A stretch of 17,383 nt of DNA. Origin: JAIPAH01 sp964345255. Lineage in GTDB: Bacteria; Bacteroidota; Bacteroidia; Bacteroidales; JAIPAH01. Below are positions 7,140 through 15,000 of the stretch, piece by piece. Positions within the stretch are counted from its first letter, which is position 1; each line of letters starts with the position of its first letter. The DNA is taken from positions 1 through 17,383 of the forward strand of contig CAYFQK010000044.1 in NCBI GenBank assembly GCA_964345255.1. Reading direction: 5' to 3'. Below the pieces are notes generated by a model. That model was given only the letters and a program-made list of their open reading frames with translations, was not told where the DNA came from and ran no database searches. The translations under genes were made by a program, and so were the position numbers.

Positions 7140-8915
7140 TTAAACTCCTTCCTTCTTCAGCCCGACCGTTTGATTTCCAATCCCGCTGCCGAGCAGTTTG
7201 AAGCCGTTCTTTACCAGGTTGTGGAATTCGGGCTCTTTCTCGCGTTTGGTCTCCAGATGATTGACCAGTTCGTCGTGAAGGGCGTCATCCAGGTTCTTCA
7301 GCCTGACCAGTTCAAGGATTTCCATCGGCAACAGCCACTCGTGCGGATATTCCTCCTTCACCTTATTCCAGATCGCCCGCAGGTTATCATAACCATAATC
7401 ATTATCGCGGATATCCCTGACTTGCTGGTAAAGGTTGTGAAGCCGATTTGAAATCTCGTTGTGTTCAATCTTGTGGGTTTTCTCTTCCGGCGAATGGAAG
7501 GTAAGCTCGAAGGCATCCGCATCAGCCGGACCGGAAAATCCGGAAATGATTGTTTCACCCACCGCCATCGGATATTTTCCGTCTTTCGGGGTATGGAGGT
7601 GCTCTCCCTTGTAATTAACGGTAGCCTCACTGAAAATGATCAGCAGATTCTTTCCTTCCCGGCTGACGATCTCTTCCACTTTTCCTCCCACGGTAACTCC
7701 CGTATGGAATTCAAGCTGCGTCTTTTTACCCTTTTCAACACCTGCTTCTTTGAGTTCTTTGGTGTTCATGTGTTCCAGGGGCCCGGTGGCGCCCTTCAGC
7801 CTTCCGACAGGAGCACCGAAACCGTCAGGATAATCGGTCTTGCTATGACCGGGCAGCTCTTTGTGGTCGTAATTCAGGTTGGTCGCTCCATGCGTTTTCA
7901 GGTAAGCTGGTTTTCCGTCGTGTTTCAACACCTCGGTATACGTTCCGGAAACCTGCAGTCCTGAATTCCAAACCAGCGTTCCCGTGTTTTCGGAGCGAAT
8001 CGCCTGGTTCACGGCATTCATTCCGCCGGTTCGTAGCGCCATCGTATTCGCAAACTCATCCAGCACCGCGTTCAGATGCTCAAACGACGGAGTCACAAAC
8101 AAGTGCGGCTGCTGTGAGGTGATATCAAAACTGTAATTCACCGCATCAATCGTGTATGGAATCTTCTTCACATGGTCCTGCAGGCAGTTGTAGCTTTCAC
8201 CGATTGACGAAAGCAATCCGGCCCCGTAAATCTTCGGATTTTTCAAATCACCAAACAGCCCGAACTCCACCGTCCACCAGTGAAGGTTACGGATGCGCTG
8301 CATTTCCGAGGGCTCACCCAGGTTGTTTTCTATGTCTTCCAGCTCTTTTTCCGCCTTTTCGATTTCTTCCTTCGGTGTATACGGGTCTGCTTTCAGAATG
8401 GAAAGGTGGCGGATAGCTTCATACTGTTCGTAATCCATGGCCGAGGAAAAAGCCTTAGCTCCCAGCTTGCCAAACCTTCTCAGGTATTCGGCATACTCGT
8501 CATCAGCGATAATGGGCGCATGCCCGGCGGCTTCGTGGATAATATCGGGCGCCGGCGTGTATTCAATCTGATCAATCGGACGGATATCCGCCGCAATCAC
8601 CAGCACGTTGTAGGCCTGAAACTCCATGAAAGCATTCGGGGGAATAAAACCATCCACCGCTACCGCGGCCCAGCCAATATCCTTCAAAATCCGGTTCATA
8701 CCATACATGTGGGGAATCGAATCAATACTAATTCCCGTGCGTCGCAATCCATCCATATACGCCGGATGCGCTACGTGCTGAAGATAATCCAGGTTCTGCC
8801 GCATCACAAAACGCCACACGGCATGGTCCTGCGCTGTGTATTCGTTGTAGGGTTGATCTATGACCAAATCCATTAAATGGCGGGGTAACTTTTCCAGAAC
8901 TTCGTTTAGTTCCAT
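7140..8915 (-). CDS. phhA: Phenylalanine 4-monooxygenase with long C-terminal extension
   Basis: This aromatic amino acid hydroxylase uses Fe(II), tetrahydropterin and O2 to turn phenylalanine into tyrosine, feeding the homogentisate cluster next door. The catalytic domain spans about residues 15-310. The facial triad is intact: His127 and His132 in PDIIHEAAGHAP, and Glu217 in WWTVEFGLFG; IYGAGLLSSIGES (229-241) is the expected pterin/substrate-side segment. There is no N-terminal ACT regulatory domain. With 591 residues it is twice the size of proteobacterial PhhA (about 260-300): residues about 315-480 look beta-rich and about 485-570 helical, without a family I recognise. It is transcribed divergently from the acyl-activating enzyme, with 136 bases between. 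Preference for Phe rather than Tyr or Trp is inferred from context. Confidence 0.9.
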   Translation of the reverse strand: MELNEVLEKLPRHLMDLVIDQPYNEYTAQDHAVWRFVMRQNLDYLQHVAHPAYMDGLRRTGISIDSIPHMYGMNRILKDIGWAAVAVDGFIPPNAFMEFQAYNVLVIAADIRPIDQIEYTPAPDIIHEAAGHAPIIADDEYAEYLRRFGKLGAKAFSSAMDYEQYEAIRHLSILKADPYTPKEEIEKAEKELEDIENNLGEPSEMQRIRNLHWWTVEFGLFGDLKNPKIYGAGLLSSIGESYNCLQDHVKKIPYTIDAVNYSFDITSQQPHLFVTPSFEHLNAVLDEFANTMALRTGGMNAVNQAIRSENTGTLVWNSGLQVSGTYTEVLKHDGKPAYLKTHGATNLNYDHKELPGHSKTDYPDGFGAPVGRLKGATGPLEHMNTKELKEAGVEKGKKTQLEFHTGVTVGGKVEEIVSREGKNLLIIFSEATVNYKGEHLHTPKDGKYPMAVGETIISGFSGPADADAFELTFHSPEEKTHKIEHNEISNRLHNLYQQVRDIRDNDYGYDNLRAIWNKVKEEYPHEWLLPMEILELVRLKNLDDALHDELVNHLETKREKEPEFHNLVKNGFKLLGSGIGNQTVGLKKEGV

Positions 8916-8969
8916 AAGCTATATTTTTTTGATTAGAGTTATTTTCCAGTCAATTATTTTTATTGAATC

Positions 8970-8977
8970 CAAATTTA
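8970..8977 (-). promoter_or_regulatory. Possible -7 box for phhA in the divergent gap
   Basis: Read on the minus strand, TAAATTTG matches TAnnTTTG, 54 bases before the phhA start. No TTG is seen at the matching -33 position. The whole 8916-9051 gap is very AT-rich and must hold promoters for both divergent genes; I could not assign one for the plus-strand gene. Confidence 0.3.
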
Positions 8978-9051
8978 ATTAAAATATATTAAACTATCTA
9001 CATAATAACAGGTTTAAATCTAATGACAACATAAGAATAAATTCAACTACT

Positions 9052-11154
9052 ATGGATGGTTCATATCTTTTATCTTCCGCAGAAATTCAAAAATTAGGTG
9101 CCTCGCCGAAAGAGTCAGAAGTCATACATCAAACACTGAAAGATTACGAGAAAAACCCGGAACAGTGCTGGAAAGAATTGTCTAAAAAAGCACTCAAACC
9201 AGACATGCCCGCCGGATTGCATCAGAAACTCTTCCAGCTTGTTTTTGATCAGGATGAAAAATTCATTGATGCCCCGCCTGCATGGTTTCCTGCAGGATCA
9301 ACTACTGAGGACTCCAACCTGGCCAGGTTTATGGAAAAGAAAAATTTTGATTCTTATCAAAACTTACATCATTACTCTGTTACCCAGAGAGCGGAATTTT
9401 GGAAAGATGTTGTGGAAGAACTGAAAATTCCTTTCGACACGCAACCCCGGCAAACGGTCGATGTTTCCGGGGGGCCGGCATCGCCTCAATGGCTCCCCGG
9501 CGCCAAGCTAAATATTGCCAAAGCATGCTTTGGAGGGGATAGCGATAAAACAGCAATTGTTTATGGCAAGGAAGACGGGAGTTTACACAGTATGGCTTAC
9601 GGCGGATTGGATATCCTTTCTTCCCGAATAGCCAATAGCCTTAATAAAATCGGATTCAAAAAGGGAGACCATGCTGCTATTGTTATGCCCATGACTGCTG
9701 AGGCAGTGGCTATATATCTTGGCATCGTCAAAGCAGGCGGAGCCGTGGTTTCGATAGCTGACAGCCTTGCGCCCGCTGAAGTGGAAAAGCGGCTGAAGAT
9801 TGCCGCTACCAGCCTGGTTTTTACACAGGACAAAATCACGCGTGGGGGGAAAGAAATCCCCCTTTACAGTAAGCTGCTTGAGGCTGAGCTGCCCCGGACA
9901 GTAGTACTTCCTGAGGGCAACGATATGACCCACCAGCTTAGGGAAGAAGATTTCTCCTGGAAAGAATTCCTGTCAGAAAAGGATAACTTTGAACCGATAT
10001 CCTGTCACCCGGATGATTATTGCAACATTCTTTTCTCCTCAGGTACTACGGGTGATCCCAAAGCCATACCGTGGACGCATACCACCCCTATTAAAGCAGC
10101 CTCTGACGGCTACTTCCACCAGGATATTCAACAAGGTGATGTGGTAGCCTGGCCCACCAATATCGGCTGGATGATGGGGCCCTGGCTGATTTTTGCCACC
10201 CTGATGAACCGGGGCACCATCGCGCTGTTTTACGGTGCACCCACAGGACGACCTTTCGGGACGTTTGTTCAGGACGCCGGGGTGAACATGCTGGGCGTAG
10301 TACCCAGTATGGTCAAGCGCTGGATGGAAACCGGTTGTATGCAGGGACTTGACTGGAGCAGCATCAAGCTTTTCAGCTCTACGGGGGAAAGTTCTAATCC
10401 AAAGGATTACCTGTGGCTTATGGCCCGTGCGGGATACCGGCCGGTTATCGAATACTGCGGCGGAACGGAAATCGGGGGCGGATACCTCACCAATACGGTT
10501 TTTCAGCCGGCTTCGCCCGCCACCTTCACTACACCAACCCTCGGGCTTGACCTGCTAATCCTTAATGAAAATTCACAACCTTCTGATAAAGGGGAAGTAT
10601 TTTTAGTTCCCCCCTCGATCGGGCTTTCCAATTCGCTCCTTAACAAGGACCATTACAAAACCTACTATGCCGAAGTTCCCAAAGCAAACGAAAATTGGGA
10701 AGGAGCCTTAGGAAGCTTATTGGGAGAAGAGACAGCAAACCTGAAAAGTCCCCCTATACTTCGTCGTCATGGCGACGAGATAAGAAAACTTGAGAATGGC
10801 ACCTTCCGCGCACAAGGCCGTGCCGACGATACCATGAACCTGGGAGGCATCAAAACCAGCTCGGTGGAAATCGAAAGGCTGCTGGATATGGTGGAGGGCG
10901 TCAAAGAAACTGCTGCCATTGCCGTAGACCCTCCTTCAGGCGGGCCCAAAGAGCTTGTGGTTTACTGCGTCCTTAAAGACGGACAAAACCTGAATGCAAG
11001 TCAACTCCAAAAAAGTTTCCGGAACATCATCAAAAAACAGCTTAACCCGCTTTTCAAAATTTCGGACGTGGTGCTAAGAGACTCCCTCCCGCGTACAGCT
11101 TCCAATAAAGTCATGCGAAGGGTTTTGAGGGAAAAGTATCAACATTCACCTTGA
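9052..11154 (+). CDS. AMP-forming acyl-CoA synthetase, AAE17/AAE18-like
   Basis: A member of the ANL adenylating superfamily, which activates a carboxylic acid with ATP and transfers it to CoA. Core motifs are complete: P-loop FSSGTTGDPK (328-337), YCGGTE (468-473), RRHGD with Asp575, the hinge GRADDTMNLGGIK (589-601), and the C-terminal catalytic Lys686 in PRTASNK. The 700-residue length, the roughly 150-residue N-terminal extension with WFP and NLARFME, and segments such as WPTNIGWMMGP and DDTMNLGGIKTSSVEIER resemble, from memory, the plant peroxisomal acyl-activating enzymes 17 and 18 more than standard acetyl-CoA synthetase. It is divergent from phhA, so acetoacetate from fumarylacetoacetase, or an arylalkanoic acid, are plausible substrates. 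Acetoacetyl-CoA synthetase is the main alternative name. Superfamily certain, substrate unknown. Confidence 0.85.
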   Translation: MDGSYLLSSAEIQKLGASPKESEVIHQTLKDYEKNPEQCWKELSKKALKPDMPAGLHQKLFQLVFDQDEKFIDAPPAWFPAGSTTEDSNLARFMEKKNFDSYQNLHHYSVTQRAEFWKDVVEELKIPFDTQPRQTVDVSGGPASPQWLPGAKLNIAKACFGGDSDKTAIVYGKEDGSLHSMAYGGLDILSSRIANSLNKIGFKKGDHAAIVMPMTAEAVAIYLGIVKAGGAVVSIADSLAPAEVEKRLKIAATSLVFTQDKITRGGKEIPLYSKLLEAELPRTVVLPEGNDMTHQLREEDFSWKEFLSEKDNFEPISCHPDDYCNILFSSGTTGDPKAIPWTHTTPIKAASDGYFHQDIQQGDVVAWPTNIGWMMGPWLIFATLMNRGTIALFYGAPTGRPFGTFVQDAGVNMLGVVPSMVKRWMETGCMQGLDWSSIKLFSSTGESSNPKDYLWLMARAGYRPVIEYCGGTEIGGGYLTNTVFQPASPATFTTPTLGLDLLILNENSQPSDKGEVFLVPPSIGLSNSLLNKDHYKTYYAEVPKANENWEGALGSLLGEETANLKSPPILRRHGDEIRKLENGTFRAQGRADDTMNLGGIKTSSVEIERLLDMVEGVKETAAIAVDPPSGGPKELVVYCVLKDGQNLNASQLQKSFRNIIKKQLNPLFKISDVVLRDSLPRTASNKVMRRVLREKYQHSP

Positions 11155-11193
11155 TCATGTAACCCAAGTGGGAACTATAAAGCCACAACAACT

Positions 11194-11406
11194 TTAAAAC
11201 TCATTCAGGAATTTTCTTGCTGATTGTAATTCGATTTGGCCTTGCTGATGCTGTTCAACTTCCTCAAGAGAGTCTTTTAAATCATCTACAAATTCCTTTT
11301 GCTCATTAGTAAGCGTCTTAGTATCTTTCACAAACCCAAGATTCTTTAATAGCTCCAGGAAAAATTTCAATTTATTATCCGGTATATCTACCACTATTTT
11401 TTGCAT
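11194..11406 (-). CDS. Small orphan antitoxin-like protein
   Basis: A 70-residue protein, MQKIVVDIPDNK at the start, then a helix (FFLELLKNLGF), a hinge, and an acidic helical tail (EFVDDLKDSLEEVEQHQ) ending SARKFLNEF. This pattern is common in small Bacteroidota proteins encoded directly before RelE-type toxins, so I read it as an antitoxin. A GTG at 11427 would add seven residues, but the ATG at 11406 gives the family-like N-terminus. No toxin follows: only 39 bases lie between its stop and the convergent acyl-activating enzyme gene. A Bacteroidota-type promoter and operator-like repeats lie just upstream, so it is probably still expressed. DUF2683-type assignment is possible but not shown. 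Confidence 0.6.
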   Translation of the reverse strand: MQKIVVDIPDNKLKFFLELLKNLGFVKDTKTLTNEQKEFVDDLKDSLEEVEQHQQGQIELQSARKFLNEF

Positions 11407-11427
11407 ACCTGTGTTTGTATTATCCAC

Positions 11428-11458
11428 TCCTTATTTTAGGATTTACCTTATTACAAGG
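11428..11458 (-). promoter_or_regulatory. Tandem operator-like repeats upstream of orphan antitoxin
   Basis: Two similar inverted repeats lie 17 bases apart: TCCTTATTTTAGGA (11428-11441) and CCTTATTACAAGG (11446-11458). The second overlaps the predicted -7 box. They share the CCTT/AAGG arms of the palindrome at the other TA locus (6352-6367), which fits autoregulation by related antitoxins. Binding is inferred. Confidence 0.45.
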
Positions 11459-11484
11459 ATAACAATAAACTTTCTGAAAAACAA
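11454..11484 (-). promoter_or_regulatory. Predicted promoter of orphan antitoxin gene
   Basis: On the minus strand, TTG (11482-11484), a 20-base spacer and TATCCTTG (11454-11461) fit the TTG-N20-TAnnTTTG pattern with one mismatch. The spacing equals that of the promoter at 6330-6360. The start codon lies about 48 bases downstream. Confidence 0.5.
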
Positions 11485-11625
11485 TTCCCGACTATAACAC
11501 AACCGGTCTTCAATCATCACGAAGTCAGCAATTTTTCTTATTCTCTGTCGATTTTAAAACTTTTTCACTCGGGTTTTATTCCAATGTTTGCTATTTGCCA
11601 ATAGCTCGTCCTTAACTCATCCCTT

Positions 11626-11835
11626 AAAGCTGGAAGGTCAACCACTCCGGCTTACGCGTCTTAGCCGAATTTGCCGATAGTTTACAAATGCGTTGGTTTT
11701 CCCGATAGATTAAGCCATCACTAAAGCATGAATTCGTCTTAGTCGCTTCGACATACAACCAATTACTATGAATGACTATTAGTGACCACTGAATGACTTT
11801 TCAACCCGAGACTCGAAATTCGAAACCCGCAACAA
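11626..11835. repeat. Composite intergenic repeat, copy B
   Basis: AAAGCTGGAAGGTCAACC (11626-11643) is followed by a CG-containing stretch (CTTACGCG...GCCGAATT) and, about 130 bases on, by AATGACTATTAGTGACC (11771-11787), GAATGAC, and ACCCGAGACTCG. The order matches copy A at 6939-7112 with a longer middle. Confidence 0.6.
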
Positions 11836-11875
11836 AGAGACCTTCCATCTTCCACTCCCCGCAATGCTATCCCAA

Positions 11876-11948
11876 AAAGCTGGAAGGTCAACAGAACCTG
11901 CCCTAGGCGCTCTTCGCATCAATTCGACCAAAATACGCATTAATTCGA
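11876..11948. repeat. Composite intergenic repeat, partial copy C
   Basis: AAAGCTGGAAGGTCAAC (11876-11892) and CTTCGCATCAATTCGACCAA (11912-11931) repeat the first half of copy A closely (there CTTCGCGTTAATTCGGCCAA). The AATGAC half is missing. It lies directly after copy B in the same orientation. Confidence 0.6.
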
Positions 11949-12063
11949 GTTACGAAATCTGAAATAGATTCAAACATCCTGCCCATTTCCTTGTCTGTTT
12001 AATAGTCTTTTGATACTCATATTTCATTAGCAATACTTATTTTAGCGAAAAATTTAACGTACG

Positions 12064-15000
12064 ATGAAGAAATTTTATATGATAACGCTGGCGGCAATGC
12101 TTTTTACTATTTTCTCAATGCCTGCCGGTGCACAAACTGAAAAGGATTACAGGGAAAAGCCCTTATGGGTCAACATGATGCAAAACCCGGACGCTAACTT
12201 CTATGAAACGGTAGAAGCCTTCGAGCTTTACTGGGAAGGAAGAGAAATAACAAAAGGAGCCGGCTGGAAGCCCTTTAAAAGGTGGGAGCATTTCTGGCGG
12301 CAGCGCATCGACGAGGAAGGGAATCTTCCCGAGCCCGATAAAAACTGGAATGCCTATCAAAACTACAGAAATACACACTCACGCTCGGTAGATGGTGAGT
12401 GGACCAATCTGGGACCGATCGAAAGACCGGACAATATCGGCACAGGCCAGCCCAACGGCAACGGAAGAATCAATGCTGTAGCTTTCCATCCCGATGATGA
12501 AGAGACGTTTTACATTGGCGCACCGGCAGGTGGTTTCTGGACAACTACCGACGGGGGTGAAAATTGGACATCCAATACCGACGACTTACCCTCGCTGGGT
12601 GTCTCGGCTATTGCTATCAATCCCGATAACCCGGACATTATGTACATCGGTACCGGCGACCGCGATGCGGGCGATGCCCTGGGCATGGGCGTCATGAAAA
12701 GCTCTGACGGCGGCGAAACATGGGAGCTCTTCAACAATAGTATGGGTGAGGTTACTGTAGGACGACTAGTTATTTCAGAAGAAAATCCTGAAACACTCCT
12801 GGCTGCCACATCCTATGGCATTTATAAAACAACTGACGATGGCGTCAACTGGACAGAGAAAGAAGGTGGTAATTTCAAAGACATCGTCTTCCATCCGACC
12901 AATGAAGATATTATCTATGCCACCAAAAACGGTGATTTCTATCGCAGTGATGACATGGGAGAATCATGGACTGAAATCTTTGACGGGCTTCCGGGCGGAA
13001 ACCGCGGAACCATTGCTGTGACTCCGGCTGCTCCTGATTATGTATACTTTGTTTTAACCAATCAGCGTAGTTTTAAAGGACTCTATTTCTCCGATGATGC
13101 AGGCCTTTCTTTTTCAGAGCAATCCACGTCACCAAATATTATGACGTGGGATTGTAATGGTAACGGAACCGGCGGACAAGCCTGGTATAACCTCGATATT
13201 GCTGCCGATCCCAACGATCCGGATGTCATCTACGTAGGGGGAGTTAATATTTTTAAATCAACAGATAAAGGGAAAAGCTGGAACATAAACGCCCACTGGA
13301 CGGGAGATTGTGGCACACCAGCCGTGCATGCCGACCACCACACACTCGAATACCATCCATTGAATGACCGCCTGTATTCAGGCAATGACGGTGGCATTTA
13401 CTGGACCGACGACGGAGGAACAGATTGGACGGAAATCACCAGTGGACTGGCTATTTCACAAGTATATCGTATCGGTCAGAGCGCTACGGTTCAGGATTAC
13501 GTGATAAATGGCTACCAGGACAACGGAACAGCCGTTTTCGAATCTTCAGGCTGGACCACGGTCATGGGGGGTGACGGAATGGACTGCCTCATCGATTACA
13601 GCGACGCAACATACAGCTACGGGGAATACTATTACGGTTCGATTAACAGGATGAGCAATAACTACTACGAAGGAAGTATCGTGGGCGGCATCAGTGAAGA
13701 AGGAGCCTGGGTGACACCCTATATCCTGCATGAGACCGACCCGAGCACCATGTTTGTGGGTATGACCAACGTGTGGCGCACCAACAACGTGAAGGAAGAT
13801 TTTACATCAGGAATCGAATGGCAGCAGATTTCCAATAATATCGGCTCATCAAAAATCGGCGCACTGGAAAACAGCCCGGCTAACCCTGATGTACTGTATG
13901 TAGCCAAATCAAGCCAACTGTACCGAAGTGATGATGCCAATGGTGAATCGACTTCTTTCGCCGACCTGAGCAGCAATATTCCGGGAAGTGGAACAGTAAC
14001 TCACATCGAGTCACATCCTGTAAATGAAAATATCGTATACATCACGCGCGGTGATGGCGTATACAAATCAGAGGATAAAGGAAGTAACTGGGAAGATATC
14101 ACCGGAACACTTCCCGAGGTAAGCATGAACACCATTGAGTTTTATGAAAACAGCCAGGAAGCGCTCTATGTAGGTTCTGATATTGGCATATACTACCGTG
14201 ATGCTTCTATGGATGACTGGATTGAATTTAGTGAAGGATTCCCTGCCACAGCCACTGTAACGGATATTGAATTTTATTATGATTCTGACTCCGTATCCAA
14301 CGACTTGATAAGGGCTTCCACATACGGAAGGGGCCTTTGGGAGTCCGGCCTGTATTATTCGGACCCTGTGGCAGATTTTGAAGCTACGGAATCAGAAATT
14401 CCTATAGACTGCAGTGTGGATTACTCAGACAAATCCCTTGGAATCCCCCATGAATGGGAGTGGGAGTTTGAAGGAGGAACACCTTCTACTTCCACGGAAA
14501 GAAATCCCGCTGGCATTACTTACCATGAGGAAGGTACTTACGCAGTTACTCTTACTGTTTCTAATCCCGACGGGGAAGACACCAAAACAGTCACTGAATA
14601 CATCACAGTAAGCGGATCACTTCTTCCCGAACCTGAATTCAATGCATCTCAAACTTCTTTCTGTGCCGGAGATGAAGCTGTGGCGGAATTTTCGGACGAG
14701 TCCACAAATTGTCCGGCAGAATGGGAATGGATTTTTGAACCGAATACCGTGGAATTCATAGAAGGGACCAATTCATCATCACCTAATCCGGTGGTTCACT
14801 TTCAGGAAAGCGGAAACTACGATGTAACACTGGTTGTTACCAACACATCGGGAAATAATTCAGAAACCAAAGAAGATTACATTAATGTGGGTGGCAAGAT
14901 GTTGCCCTTTAGCGATGATTTTGAGCAGGGAATGGCCCCCGAAGGCTGGCAGGTAATGAATGATGATAACCAGGAAACCTGGGAGGAATACAACCTTGAC

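Larger units (their letters stand above)
11485..12063. other. Intergenic region between orphan antitoxin and secreted-protein gene
   Basis: No coding frame or RNA gene is supported here. The stretch 11626-11948 is filled by two copies of the composite repeat listed separately; the rest is AT-rich leader. Just before the gene at 12064, TATTTTAG (12038-12045) is a seven-of-eight match to the TAnnTTTG box pattern with a TTTTG further upstream at 12008-12012, but the 25-base spacer is too long for confidence. Confidence 0.4.

Noticed and set aside
8280..8876. 198-codon plus-strand frame inside phhA
   Set aside because: It is antisense to the conserved catalytic domain of phenylalanine hydroxylase and shows no domain of its own.
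11407..11427. Upstream GTG start adding seven residues to the orphan antitoxin
   Set aside because: The added residues (DNTNTG) are not typical of the family, whereas the ATG at 11406 gives the usual MxKIxVDIPDNK-type start.
11590..11605. Short hairpin GCTATT-TGCC-AATAGC
   Set aside because: A six-pair AT-rich stem without a U-run or link to a gene end is expected by chance in such DNA.
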